Assembly (NCBI RefSeq): GCF_007713715.1
Contig: NZ_VJWX01000006.1
Coordinates: 1-50,070, forward strand
Direction: 5' to 3'
DNA length: 50,070 nucleotides
Source: Amycolatopsis rhizosphaerae
GTDB taxonomy: Bacteria; Actinomycetota; Actinomycetes; Mycobacteriales; Pseudonocardiaceae
Shown: piece after piece, positions 1 to 8,013 of the stretch
Layout of the letters: every line of letters begins with the position of its first letter
Numbering within the stretch: position 1 is the stretch's first letter
Notes under the pieces: generated by a model
Told to the model about the DNA's origin: nothing
What the model saw: only the letters and a program-made list of their open reading frames with translations
Database searches by the model: none
Translations under genes and position numbers: made by a program

Positions 1-2
1 CC

Positions 3-1316
3 CCCACCCTCACCCCGGGGACCGCACTGCTGGGCGTCTACGAAGGCGGCGGCTACGACGAGCCCCGCTACCTGGTCTCGCGGGGCGACGGCCAGATGGT
101 CCTGATCTCCCGGATGCTCAACGCCGTGGCCTCCGCGCTGGACGGCAAGCGCTCGCTGGAACAGGTCGCGGAGGAGGCGAGCCGGCACTACGGCGCGGAG
201 TTGAACGCCGACGCCGTCCGCTACCTGGTCGAAAACAAGCTGCGGCCGCTGGGCCTGGCGACGATGGGCGTGCCGGACGCCCCCGCTCCGAAGCCGAACC
301 CACTGCTCGCGCTGAGCCTGAGGTTCGTGCTCATGCCCGCGTGGATGGTCCGCCGCGTCGCCGCCTTATTCGCCCCGATGTTCCGCCCGCCGGTGATCGT
401 GCTCGTCCTCGCGACGCTGCTGGCCATGGACGTGTGGCTGCTGGTCACCGGCCGCGTCGGTGCCTCCATCCACCTGTCCGTCGGCTCACCGGGGCTGATG
501 CTGACGATCATGGGCGTGGTGCTCGCGGGAACCCTGTTCCACGAGTTCGGGCATGCCGCCGGATGCCACTACGGCGGCGGGAAACCGGCCCAGATCGGGG
601 TGGGTGTCCTGATCGTGGTCCCGGCGTTCTACACCAATGTCAACGACGCCTACCGCCTGGACCGTCGGGGACGGCTGCGGACCGACCTCGGCGGTATCTA
701 CTTCAACGCGATCTTCGCCGTGTTCCTCGGTGCGCTCTGCCTGTGGACCGGGTTCCCCGCGCTGCCGGCGATCATCGTGATGATCCACATCCAGATGATG
801 CAGCAGTTGCTGCCGCTGGTCCGGATGGACGGCTACTACATCCTGGGCGACCTGGTCGGCGTGCCGAACCTGTTCGAGCAGATCCGGCCGATCATCCGGC
901 ATTCGCTGCTGCGCAAGCCGCCCGAGCGGGCCGTCACGAACCTGCGCAAGAAGACCAGGGTCGTGATCACCACCTGGGTCTCGCTCGTGGTGCCCGCACT
1001 GGTACTCGCGCTGGTCAATCTCGCGATCTTCGTGCCCAGCTATTTCCGGAGCGCCGTGCAGGGCATGAGCGTGTACTACCGGGAGGGGCTGGCGGCGTTC
1101 GACAACGGCAGCGTGAGCGGCGTACTGCTCGCGCTCCTGTCGGTGATCATCCTGCTGGTCCCGTGGGTCGGTATCAGCACGATGGTCGTCCGCACCACCG
1201 CAAAGATCGTTTTCGCGGTGAACCGGAGGCTGGCGCGCCGCCGGAAGGCGGCCTCGGCACCGAACCGCGAAGGGGACGGTGGACTGCCCGCGCCGGAGTT
1301 CCAGCGCGCCGAGTGA
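3..1316 (+). CDS. Membrane zinc metalloprotease, M50-like, with PqqD-like N-terminal domain (5' partial)
   Basis: The frame is open from the first bases of the window, so the gene starts upstream. The first ~115 visible residues resemble a PqqD-type peptide-recognition domain (YLVSRGDGQ, ALDGKRSLEQVAEEA). Membrane segments follow, and the zinc motif HEFGH lies at codons 540-554, inside a hydrophobic segment as in site-2-protease (M50) enzymes. More hydrophobic helices and a basic tail complete the protein. A PqqD-like domain joined to an M50 core is typical of the 'putative peptide zinc metalloprotease' group, some of which sit in modified-peptide (RiPP) clusters; a RiPP role here is inference because the upstream genes are not visible. 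An in-frame ATG at 96 falls inside the PqqD-like domain and is unlikely to be the true start. Confidence 0.8.
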   Translation, partial: PTLTPGTALLGVYEGGGYDEPRYLVSRGDGQMVLISRMLNAVASALDGKRSLEQVAEEASRHYGAELNADAVRYLVENKLRPLGLATMGVPDAPAPKPNPLLALSLRFVLMPAWMVRRVAALFAPMFRPPVIVLVLATLLAMDVWLLVTGRVGASIHLSVGSPGLMLTIMGVVLAGTLFHEFGHAAGCHYGGGKPAQIGVGVLIVVPAFYTNVNDAYRLDRRGRLRTDLGGIYFNAIFAVFLGALCLWTGFPALPAIIVMIHIQMMQQLLPLVRMDGYYILGDLVGVPNLFEQIRPIIRHSLLRKPPERAVTNLRKKTRVVITTWVSLVVPALVLALVNLAIFVPSYFRSAVQGMSVYYREGLAAFDNGSVSGVLLALLSVIILLVPWVGISTMVVRTTAKIVFAVNRRLARRRKAASAPNREGDGGLPAPEFQRAE

Positions 1317-1331
1317 ACTCGGTCGATCTCC

Positions 1332-1362
1332 GTACCCCTGCTCGGCCTCCGGGCAGGGGTAC
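1332..1362 (+). terminator. GC-rich hairpin after the metalloprotease gene
   Basis: Perfect 10-bp arms (GTACCCCTGC at 1332-1341 and GCAGGGGTAC at 1353-1362) with an 11-nt loop, 15 nt after the stop codon. There is no immediate T-run, but the hairpin is followed by TTTT at 1368. A terminator is the likeliest role. Confidence 0.6.
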
Positions 1363-1367
1363 CCGTG

Positions 1368-1393
1368 TTTTCTGCCCGGAATCGGGCAGAAAA
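1368..1393 (+). promoter_or_regulatory. Second perfect hairpin, TTTTCTGCCC / GGGCAGAAAA
   Basis: Perfect 10-bp arms at 1368-1377 and 1384-1393 with a 6-nt loop. The arms end in T4 on one side and A4 on the other, so it could terminate transcription in either direction. It could instead be an operator for the small gene at 1430. Confidence 0.5.
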
Positions 1394-1429
1394 CTTGCTC
1401 CGGCGCCGTCGTGCTGCCACTTTCAGGAG

Positions 1430-1687
1430 ATGGATCAGCAACTGGTCCGCCACGTCGCGACCTCCACCGGCCTGCCGATGGAGGTCGCCGAGCGGGTGAT
1501 CGCGGACGTCATCGCGTACTTCGGCGAGACCGCCGAGGAGTTCGTCCGCCGCCGTCACGCCGAACTGCAGAGGCGCGGACGCAAGAACGCCGAGATCTGG
1601 CGGCTGATCGCCGCCGAACTGAAGGGACGGCCCCTCGGCGCCGTCCCGCTGAGTGAACGCCAGTTGCGGCGCATCGTCTACGGCTGA
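1430..1687 (+). CDS. Small conserved protein of unknown function (85 aa)
   Basis: An 85-residue, mostly helical, charged protein. It contains EEFVRRRHAELQRRGRKNAEI and ends in SERQLRRIVYG. I recognise this C-terminal pattern as recurring in small uncharacterised bacterial proteins but know no function for it. The ATG at 1430 follows directly on AGGAG (1425-1429), an unusually tight spacing, so the true start may differ. No signal peptide or membrane segment is visible. It sits 15 nt before glmS and could be co-transcribed with it. Confidence 0.6.
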   Translation: MDQQLVRHVATSTGLPMEVAERVIADVIAYFGETAEEFVRRRHAELQRRGRKNAEIWRLIAAELKGRPLGAVPLSERQLRRIVYG

Positions 1688-1702
1688 AGGAGAGAACAGC
1701 GT

Positions 1703-3529
1703 ATGTGCGGAATCGTGGGGTACGTCGGGGCGCGAGCCGCCACCCCCGTCCTGTTGGAGGGACTGCACCGGCTGGAATACCGCGGCTACGACTCCGCCGG
1801 GCTGGCCGTCGTGCACCGGGGCAGGCTGAGACTGACCAAGGCGGCGGTGCGCGTGGACGAGCTCCGCGAACTGGTCGAACCGGACCAGCCGGGCACGGTC
1901 GGCATCGCCCACACGCGCTGGGCGACGCACGGCGAGCCCACGGACGCGAACGCCCACCCGCACGTGGACACCGCGAAGCGGATCGCGGTGGTGCACAACG
2001 GGATCATCGAAAACGCCGATCTCCTGCGCGCCAAGCTGACCGCGAAGGGAGTGGACTTCGCGTCGGAAACCGACACCGAGGCGCTGGCCCACCTCGTCGC
2101 CTCGGCGCTGGAGGAAGGCGCGCCTTCCCTCGAAGAGGCGGTGCGCGCCACGTTGCGGGGGGTCAACGGCGCCTACGGTCTCGTCGTGCTCGACACGCAC
2201 AACCCCGGGCAGCTGGTGGTCGCCCGCAACGGCAGCCCCATCGTGCTCGGTCTCGGCGACGGCGAGATGTTCGTCGCCTCCGACGTCGCCGCACTCGTCC
2301 GCTACACGCACCGGGTCGTCTACCTCGACGACGGTGAACTCGCCACGATCTCGCCGGACGGCTTCGTCACCAGCACGCTGCAGGCCCGGCGCACCGCGAA
2401 AACCCCGACCACGGTGGACCTCGAGGACTCGGACTACCAACTGGGCGAGTACGCGAACTTCATGCACAAGGAGATCCGGGAACAGCCGGAGGCGGTCCGC
2501 CGGACACTGGCGGGACGGCTGGACGAGCGTTTCGGCACCGCCCGGCTCGGTGGCCTGAACCTGGACCCGCGCGCGATGCGCGGCATCCGGCGGGTCAAGT
2601 TCATCGGCTGCGGCTCGGCCTACTACGCGGGACAGATCGGCGCGAACCTGGTCGAGGAGTGGGCGCGCCTGCCCGCCGACGCCGAACCCGCCTCCGAACT
2701 GCGGTACCGCAATCCGGTGGTCGAGGAGGACACCCTCTACGTCGCGGTCAGCCAGTCCGGTGAAACCGCCGACACCCTCGCCGCCGTGCAGGAGCTGTGC
2801 CGCAAGGGCGGACGGGTGATCGGCGCGGTGAACAGCGTCGGCAGCGCCATCGCGCGTGCCTGCGGAAGCGGTGTCTTCCTGCACGCCGGCCCCGAGGTGT
2901 CGGTGGCCTCCACGAAGGCCTACACCAACATGGTGGTCTGCTTCGCGATGCTGGCGCTGTCACTCGGCCGGGTCCGCGATCTGTCCGTTTCGGACGGTGC
3001 ACGGATCGTCGAGGCGCTGCAATCCCTGCCGGACCACATCACCGCCGTGCTGTCCGGCGAAAACACGATCTCCGAGGTGGCCAAGGAGCACAGCAACGCC
3101 GAGCGGATGTTCTTCGTCGGCCGCGTGCGGGGCTGGCCGGTGGCGCGGGAAGGCGCGCAGAAGCTGAAGGAGATCTCCTACGTGCACGCCGAGGCCTACC
3201 AGGCGGGTGAACTCAAACACGGGCCGCTCGCGCTGATCGACCCGGCGATGCCGTCCGTGGTGGTGGTCCCCGACGACGAACTGCTGGCGAAGAACATCGC
3301 CACCATCGAACAGATCAAGGCGCGCGGCGGCCCGGTGATCGCGGTGACCAACGCGGAGCTGCCCGAGGGCCTTGCCGACTCGCTCATCCGGGTTCCGCGC
3401 GGTGAACCGGAACTCGACCCGATCCTGTTCACCGTCCCGCTGCAGCTGTTCGCCTACCACCTGGCCCGGCATCTGGGGCGGGACATCGACAAGCCCCGGA
3501 ACCTGGCGAAGAGCGTGACCGTCGAGTAG
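1703..3529 (+). CDS. glmS: Glutamine--fructose-6-phosphate aminotransferase (isomerizing)
   Basis: Cytoplasmic enzyme making glucosamine-6-phosphate from fructose-6-phosphate and glutamine, the first step toward UDP-GlcNAc for peptidoglycan. At 608 aa it is the usual length. The start MCGIVGYVG exposes the N-terminal catalytic Cys2 of the class II glutaminase domain (about 1-220). Two SIS sugar-isomerase domains follow (about 290-430 and 460-600), with SQSGETADT in the first and the conserved C-terminal tail PRNLAKSVTVE. A good ribosome-binding site (AAGGAGAGAA) precedes the ATG at 1703. No glmS ribozyme is visible upstream; the gap to the previous gene is only 15 nt. Confidence 0.97.
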   Translation: MCGIVGYVGARAATPVLLEGLHRLEYRGYDSAGLAVVHRGRLRLTKAAVRVDELRELVEPDQPGTVGIAHTRWATHGEPTDANAHPHVDTAKRIAVVHNGIIENADLLRAKLTAKGVDFASETDTEALAHLVASALEEGAPSLEEAVRATLRGVNGAYGLVVLDTHNPGQLVVARNGSPIVLGLGDGEMFVASDVAALVRYTHRVVYLDDGELATISPDGFVTSTLQARRTAKTPTTVDLEDSDYQLGEYANFMHKEIREQPEAVRRTLAGRLDERFGTARLGGLNLDPRAMRGIRRVKFIGCGSAYYAGQIGANLVEEWARLPADAEPASELRYRNPVVEEDTLYVAVSQSGETADTLAAVQELCRKGGRVIGAVNSVGSAIARACGSGVFLHAGPEVSVASTKAYTNMVVCFAMLALSLGRVRDLSVSDGARIVEALQSLPDHITAVLSGENTISEVAKEHSNAERMFFVGRVRGWPVAREGAQKLKEISYVHAEAYQAGELKHGPLALIDPAMPSVVVVPDDELLAKNIATIEQIKARGGPVIAVTNAELPEGLADSLIRVPRGEPELDPILFTVPLQLFAYHLARHLGRDIDKPRNLAKSVTVE

Positions 3530-3565
3530 CCGCGTCGGTTCGAGACAGGGGAGAACGGAGGGGCG

Positions 3566-4120
3566 ATGGCGGGGGAGCAGCCGCGGGGCGTGCGCCGTCG
3601 GCAGGCGCTCGCGTCGCTGTACCGGGCCTTCGCGGCGGACGTGCTGCTGCTGGTCTGCTACTTCGTGGCGCCGCTGGACGAGAAGCTCGGCCCGGTCGCG
3701 TGGGCGAAGTTCGTGGTCGCGCTGATGCTCTTCGCCTCGGTCATCGTCTTCCAGCTCTGGGCGATCGTGCGCTCCAGCGCGCCCCGGCTGCGGGCCGTCG
3801 AGGCGGCCGCCATCGGCCTTCCCCTGTTCCTCGTGCTGTTCGCCGCGAGCTACGTGGTCATCCAGCACAACCTGCCGGGCAGCTTCACCGAACACATCAC
3901 CCGATTTGATTCGCTCTACTTCACGGTGACCGTGTTCGCCACCGTCGGCCTCGGCGACATCGCCCCGGTCAGCGAGGGGGCGCGGATCATCGCGACCATC
4001 CAGATGCTCGGCGGCCTGGTCGTGGTCGGCGTCGTGGCCAGGTTGATCATCGCCGCCGTGCAGGTGGCCCGGCGGCGTCCGGCCGAACCGGAAACCCCGC
4101 CGCCGGAGGACCGGAGGTAA
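3566..4120 (+). CDS. Potassium channel family membrane protein
   Basis: 184 aa with two hydrophobic segments (about residues 15-30 and 46-68), then a two-helix pore module. The module has an outer helix near 80-103, a pore loop with a selectivity filter (TVFATVGLGDIAP, about 124-136) and an inner helix near 143-165. The filter TVGLGD matches the K+ channel signature TVGYGD with Leu for Tyr, as in many prokaryotic channels. No RCK/TrkA-N domain follows. It starts at ATG 3566 after GGAGAACGGAGG, 36 nt downstream of glmS. Ion selectivity is inferred from the filter only. Confidence 0.85.
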   Translation: MAGEQPRGVRRRQALASLYRAFAADVLLLVCYFVAPLDEKLGPVAWAKFVVALMLFASVIVFQLWAIVRSSAPRLRAVEAAAIGLPLFLVLFAASYVVIQHNLPGSFTEHITRFDSLYFTVTVFATVGLGDIAPVSEGARIIATIQMLGGLVVVGVVARLIIAAVQVARRRPAEPETPPPEDRR

Positions 4121-4194
4121 AGAACTTGGCCGGTGTCCGGCGCGGGCGTTACGTTGGCCCGCTGTCGACTGGGAGGCCAAGGGAGGCCACAGCC

Positions 4195-4758
4195 ATGTCC
4201 GAACCGCTCACGGAAGAGCACCTCGCCGCCATCCTCGTGCACGGGCTCCGCCCGGCACGCATCGTGCTCGCCGACTACGACCCCGCGTGGCCCGCGCGTT
4301 TCGAAGCCCGCGCGGCGGAACTCCTCGCGATACTGGGCGAACGAGCCCGGCTCGTCGAGCACATCGGTTCCACGTCCGTCCCGGGCCTGATCGCGAAACC
4401 GATCGTCGACATCGTCGTCGGCATCGACGATCCCGACGACGAAGGCGCCTACCTGCCCGACCTGGAGGCGGCCGGTTACGACCTGCGCGTGCGCGAACCG
4501 GGGCACCGGGCCCTGCGCATCGGCAAACCCGACGAGCCGGTGAACCTGCACTGCTATCGGCCGGACGACGAGGAAGTGCGCCGGTACCTGCTGTTCCGCG
4601 ACCGGCTGCGAGCCGACGACGCGGACCGCGAACTGTACGCCGCGACAAAACGGCGCCTGGCCCAGCGCGAATGGCGGGACGTCAATTTCTACGCCGAGGC
4701 GAAACGGCCTGTCATCGACGAGATCCTGCTCCGCGGTGGCTGGACACCCCCGTCTTGA
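4195..4758 (+). CDS. GrpB family (UPF0157) nucleotidyltransferase-fold protein
   Basis: 187 aa. The family is identified by the run VEHIGSTSVPGLIAKPIVDI, which carries a GS motif followed by a D-x-V metal-binding-type pattern, and by DYDPAWPARFEARAAEL near the N-terminus. GrpB proteins have a nucleotidyltransferase fold; their substrates are mostly unknown, and they are unrelated to the chaperone GrpE. I chose ATG 4195, which has GGGAGG upstream, over an in-frame TTG at 4126 with no plausible ribosome-binding site. Reads in the same direction as the channel gene before it and the methyltransferase after it. Confidence 0.88.
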   Translation: MSEPLTEEHLAAILVHGLRPARIVLADYDPAWPARFEARAAELLAILGERARLVEHIGSTSVPGLIAKPIVDIVVGIDDPDDEGAYLPDLEAAGYDLRVREPGHRALRIGKPDEPVNLHCYRPDDEEVRRYLLFRDRLRADDADRELYAATKRRLAQREWRDVNFYAEAKRPVIDEILLRGGWTPPS

Positions 4759-4779
4759 CCGCCCGGTACGGTTTCCGGC

Positions 4780-5433
4780 GTGACCGAGCCGTCCTTCCTG
4801 CGGACCACCCGCACCGCCTACGACACCGTCGCCGCCGACTACGCCGAACTCCTCAAGGGCGAACTGGCCGGGAAGCCGTACGACCTCGCGATGCTCGGCG
4901 TGTTCGCCGGACTCGTGCGGGCAGGCGGGACCGGTCCCGTGGCCGACCTCGGCTGCGGGCCCGGCCGGGTGACGGCCCATCTGGATTCACTGGGACTGGA
5001 CGCCTTCGGCGTCGACCTGTCGCCGGAAATGATCTCGGTGGCGCGGCGGACCCATCCGCACCTGCGATTCGAAGAAGGCACCATCACCGCGCTGGAACTG
5101 GGGGACGAGTCACTGGCCGGCGCGCTCGCCTGGTACTCGATCATCCACACTCCGCGGGAGCTGCTGCCGGGGGTCTTCGCCGAGTTCCACCGCGTACTGA
5201 TGCCGGGTGCCCCGCTGCTGCTCGCCTTCCAGGCCGGCGACGAACGGGTCCACCTGCGGGATGCCTACGGCCACCGGATCTCCCTCGACGCCTACCGCCT
5301 GCCTCCCGAGAAAATCGCCGAAATGCTGGGGGAAGCCGGTCTCACCGTCGATGCCCGCCTGGTCCGGGCCGCCGCCGAGCCCGAGAAGACGCCGCAGGCG
5401 TACCTGATGGCGCGGAAGCCGACGGCTTCGTAA
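4780..5433 (+). CDS. Class I SAM-dependent methyltransferase
   Basis: 217 aa with a Rossmann-type methyltransferase core. Motif I is DLGCGPGRVTAHL (about residues 50-62), the acidic residue of motif II lies in GVDLSPEM, and a motif IV-like segment WYSIIHTPREL follows. The substrate cannot be predicted. It starts with GTG at 4780, 21 nt after the GrpB-family gene, suggesting one transcript. The C-terminus (PQAYLMARKP) is typical of small-molecule methyltransferases. The next gene converges, with an 8-nt gap. Confidence 0.9.
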   Translation: MTEPSFLRTTRTAYDTVAADYAELLKGELAGKPYDLAMLGVFAGLVRAGGTGPVADLGCGPGRVTAHLDSLGLDAFGVDLSPEMISVARRTHPHLRFEEGTITALELGDESLAGALAWYSIIHTPRELLPGVFAEFHRVLMPGAPLLLAFQAGDERVHLRDAYGHRISLDAYRLPPEKIAEMLGEAGLTVDARLVRAAAEPEKTPQAYLMARKPTAS

Positions 5434-5441
5434 CCCGGGTT

Positions 5442-6065
5442 TCAACCCCCGATCCGGCGGGCGAGGACCGGCTGTCCCGGTCCGCTCAACTCCGCGACCA
5501 CCCCGCGTCGCCCGGCGATCGCCATCAACAAGGTCTCCGCCGGGCCTCGCACCACGGGTCCGCGCCCCAGGGACCAGTCCAGATCCGTGGCGACGAGCCG
5601 CAACCCGCGGGTTCGCGAGAAGCCTCGGATGACCGGTGCGCCAAGCGCGCCGCGAAGGGCCGGGCGCAGCCGCTCTTCGGGAACGCTGCGCGGCAGACCG
5701 AGCGGACGGCGGATGTCCTGGTGGTGGATGACGCAGTCGACCAGCGCGATCATCCCGCCGAACGCCGTCGTCAAACCGCGCGGCCGCAGGCGCGCCTTCA
5801 GCAGGGCGAGGACTTCTTCCGGGCCGTGGTCCCGGTACTCGGCCAGGGCGAGGTCGTTGATCCGGTCCGGCCGGAACCGGCCCCGCACGAACCGGGACAG
5901 CACATCCCGGAATCCCAGCCCGTCGTAGCTGATCACATGCGCCACCACGTCCCTGACCCGCCACCCCGCACACAGCGTCGGGGACTCCCACTGCTCAGGA
6001 GAAAGGGACTCCAGGAACGCGGCGAGGTCCGACCGTTCCTCCATCGCGAGTCGCGCCATGTCCAT
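5442..6065 (-). CDS. DinB-like maleylpyruvate isomerase N-terminal / TIGR03083-type protein
   Basis: About 207 aa. The N-terminus (LAAFLESLSPEQWESPTLCAGWRVRDVVAHVISY) is the typical start of the mycothiol-dependent maleylpyruvate isomerase/DinB family, with metal-ligand-type histidines in VVAHV and VDCVIHHQD. The C-terminal part (LVATDLDWSLGRGP...ETLLMAIAGRRGVV) also matches the family. These four-helix-bundle metalloenzymes often use mycothiol in actinobacteria; the substrate here is unknown. The frame stays open further upstream, but I chose the ATG at 6065 because homology begins there; a second ATG two codons later is also possible. Confidence 0.82.
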   Translation of the reverse strand: MDMARLAMEERSDLAAFLESLSPEQWESPTLCAGWRVRDVVAHVISYDGLGFRDVLSRFVRGRFRPDRINDLALAEYRDHGPEEVLALLKARLRPRGLTTAFGGMIALVDCVIHHQDIRRPLGLPRSVPEERLRPALRGALGAPVIRGFSRTRGLRLVATDLDWSLGRGPVVRGPAETLLMAIAGRRGVVAELSGPGQPVLARRIGG

Positions 6066-6349
6066 GGCATGCCGGTCTAATCCATCCAGCCCACATCCGC
6101 AACCCTCGGCGCCGGGAACGTGGTCGGTCGTCCTGCCCGGCGCCCCGTAGGCGAAAGCAGGCTGCCTGATCACGTTTTCATCCGGGGAACGTGGCGCGAC
6201 TCGCTGCTGTATTCGGCAAGCCAAGTCGACGACTCGGGTCATTCCACCGATGTTCGATCCTCCGACGGTCCGGGGACCTGAGGTGCGCGGGCGCCGACCC
6301 ACTCACGCACGTCGCGACGCAGCAGCAGACCAGGCATCGAGGTCATGGG
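6066..6349. other. Region without a recognisable gene
   Basis: Lies between the 5' end of the DinB-type gene and the 3' end of the truncated DUF6228 gene, both on the minus strand. It must hold the promoter of the former, but I see no clear -35/-10 pair. Immediately beyond the DUF6228 stop, another minus frame reads PELTHDLDAW, which may be a decayed continuation of that gene. Confidence 0.4.
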
Positions 6350-6607
6350 TCAGCTCCGGATGCCGGACCAGCCCCGCCAGTCCCTGGCCAGCCCGTCGAG
6401 GAAGTCGCGGAGGTTCTCCGGTGTCTCGCCGTCGAGGGTCGCCGAACTCTTGGCCGAGATCCCGTCATCGCTGATCTCGACGACGATTTCGTACACGTAC
6501 CCGTCGCCGTAATGGTCCACGGGTCGATGGACGATCCAGCGCTGCGTCGAGCCGGGCGGGGCGATCACCAAGCAGTCTTCTTCGCCGGTCACCGGGCGAT
6601 TTGTCAC
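6350..6607 (-). pseudogene. DUF6228-like protein, apparently truncated (85 aa)
   Basis: Starts with GTG at 6607, 10 nt after the lipoprotein stop, so probably translated from the same message. Residues around YVYEIVVEISDDGISA and the end LRDFLDGLARDWRGWSGIR resemble the N-terminal half of DUF6228 proteins, which as I recall them are roughly 150 aa and continue with a W-x-S-L-E type segment. Here the frame stops just after GWSGIRS. This looks like a 3'-truncated or frameshifted copy; a short functional variant cannot be excluded. Function of the family is unknown. Confidence 0.5.
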
Positions 6608-6617
6608 GATCCGAACC

Positions 6618-7193
6618 CTATGGTGCCTCAGGACCGTTCGCGCCGATCGAATAGTCGTAGGGACTGTCGCCCTGCACCTCGACGTGTATCCGCGTGTACT
6701 GGCCGCCGGTCAATCCGGAGACCGTCACCGTCGCCGGATGGGACGCGTTGTGTCCGCCGGCGCAGGTCGGGTTGCAGTCGTTCGCCCACAGATTGCCGCT
6801 CGCCTGCGCGGTGGTCGAACCCCATGCCGACCAGCGCAGTCCATCGAGCCAGATACCGGCGTCGCCGCAGGTGAGGGTATAGCGAGAGGGGGAAGAAGCG
6901 GCAGTGCCATCGCAGGTGATCAGCGTGGCACGGGGCGCCTGCGATGACTGCACGGTTGCGGAACTGGATGTGCGCCTGGCAGTGGATGTAGAGGGCATCC
7001 GGGTGCTGGAAGTGGCGGGCATCTCGGTGCTGTCCGAGGTTGCGGAGGGCGTGGACACCGGCCATCCGCCGGCGGTCCCGACCCCGGCCGTGTCGGAAGT
7101 ACGGCAGGCGGTCATGAAGAGCAGAATCGCTCCCCCGGCCAGTGCCGAGAGGATGCGCCGCCGCGCGGGGCCGAACAGAGGTTCACGGGGCAT
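6618..7193 (-). CDS. Secreted lipoprotein with a conserved actinobacterial C-terminal domain
   Basis: 191 aa starting at ATG 7193, with a well-spaced AGAAGGAG. Basic residues (ARRR) are followed by a hydrophobic stretch and the lipobox-like LLFMTAC, predicting lipidation and membrane anchoring. A Ser/Thr-rich spacer (about 35-85) leads into a C-terminal domain with paired cysteines (LTCGDAGIWLDGLRWSAWG, NDCNPTCAGG). This pattern recurs in secreted proteins of streptomycetes and relatives; its function is unknown to me. The truncated DUF6228 gene follows in the same direction. Confidence 0.78.
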   Translation of the reverse strand: MPREPLFGPARRRILSALAGGAILLFMTACRTSDTAGVGTAGGWPVSTPSATSDSTEMPATSSTRMPSTSTARRTSSSATVQSSQAPRATLITCDGTAASSPSRYTLTCGDAGIWLDGLRWSAWGSTTAQASGNLWANDCNPTCAGGHNASHPATVTVSGLTGGQYTRIHVEVQGDSPYDYSIGANGPEAP

Positions 7194-7494
7194 GATCGAA
7201 CTCCTTCTGCCCACCTGGGGATTGACTGGTCATTCCGGCCTCGCGTGGACAGCGGCCCGACCCGGCCGGGGCCACCGGCAAGCGCAGAGCGTTCTTCCAG
7301 TGTGCGGCCAGGCGAGGTTCGGGCGGGACCGACCACATCAAGATCGTCTACCAGCAGGTTACGAAGTCACCCTGATGGAGCAATTGCGTTCACATATTAT
7401 GTGAAACTTGTCACAACGTTCCATCGCTCGTGACCGGCAGGATTTCGGCGACTTTTCCTTTTTATCGCTTTTGCCGATGTCGACACCTCTGCAA
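7194..7494. other. Intergenic region
   Basis: About 300 nt upstream of the lipoprotein gene. It contains its ribosome-binding site and a short AT-rich stretch around 7390-7415 unlike the surrounding composition. I find no gene, and no operator I would defend. Confidence 0.4.
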
Positions 7495-7740
7495 TCACTG
7501 TGGGCGTTTCGCCTCTTTCGCCCAGCGGAGCATCTCGATGCGCCCGCCGCGCCGCGGCCGGACCTCACGGCCCGCGATCCTGAAACCCGCGCGCCGGGCA
7601 ACTGCTTCGCTGGCGGTGTTGCCGGGAATGGTCAGAAGCTGGACGCGTGGTGCTCCATGGTCGAACGCCCAGTCGCTGAGGACGAGTGTCGCGATGGTCG
7701 CCGCGCCGCATCCTCGCCCGCTGGGCAGTAACGCGTAGAA
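7495..7740 (-). pseudogene. GNAT acetyltransferase, C-terminal fragment A (RimJ/RimL-like)
   Basis: Read on the minus strand, a frame ending in TGA at 7495 encodes LLPSGRGCGAATIATLVLSD, then DWAF and TIPGNTASEAVARRAGFRI. This is the acetyl-CoA loop (RGxG), the N-x-A-S segment and the RAGF motif of a RimJ/RimL-type GNAT. The N-terminal half of the family is absent: upstream of the RGxG region homology stops and no start codon is available. The fragment abuts a second GNAT fragment on the opposite strand at about 7739. Confidence 0.7.
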
Positions 7741-7975
7741 GCTGCGCGGACAGGGCGTAGGACGTGCCCTTTACCGAGCCTTCTTCGCGCTCGTCCGCTC
7801 GCACGGACGCCGCTACGTGCACTGCATCACCAGCCCGCAGAACACGGCGTCGCAGGCGTTTCATGCGCGGCTCGGCTTCACGATCTCAGCCGTAAAGCCG
7901 GACTACGACGGTCCCGGACTCGACCGCGTGGCGTTCACCATCGACCTTGCCGCGCATTCGGGGGCCGGTCACTAG
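7739..7975 (+). pseudogene. GNAT acetyltransferase, C-terminal fragment B
   Basis: The plus frame after an in-frame TAG at 7736 reads KLRGQGVGRALYRAFFALVR, then TSPQNTASQAFHARLGF, and near the end YDGPGLDRVAF. The acetyl-CoA loop (RGQGVG), the N-T-A-S segment and the HARLGF motif are those of a GNAT enzyme. It begins exactly at the acetyl-CoA loop with no start codon, so it is a 5'-truncated remnant. It is a different subfamily from fragment A. Confidence 0.72.
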
Positions 7976-8013
7976 CCACACCGACTCACCTTTGCCCAGC
8001 CGAACGATCTGGG

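Noticed and set aside
341-1687. Long open frame across the protease gene and the small gene (448 codons)
   Set aside because: It is a shifted frame of the protease with Arg/Pro-rich shadow sequence; only the last 85 codons from 1430 look like a protein.
1688-1702. glmS ribozyme or riboswitch
   Set aside because: The gap is 15 nt, too short, and actinobacterial glmS is not controlled this way.
1076-2884. 602-codon minus-strand frame over glmS
   Set aside because: Antisense shadow of glmS with high-GC composition; glmS itself is unmistakable.
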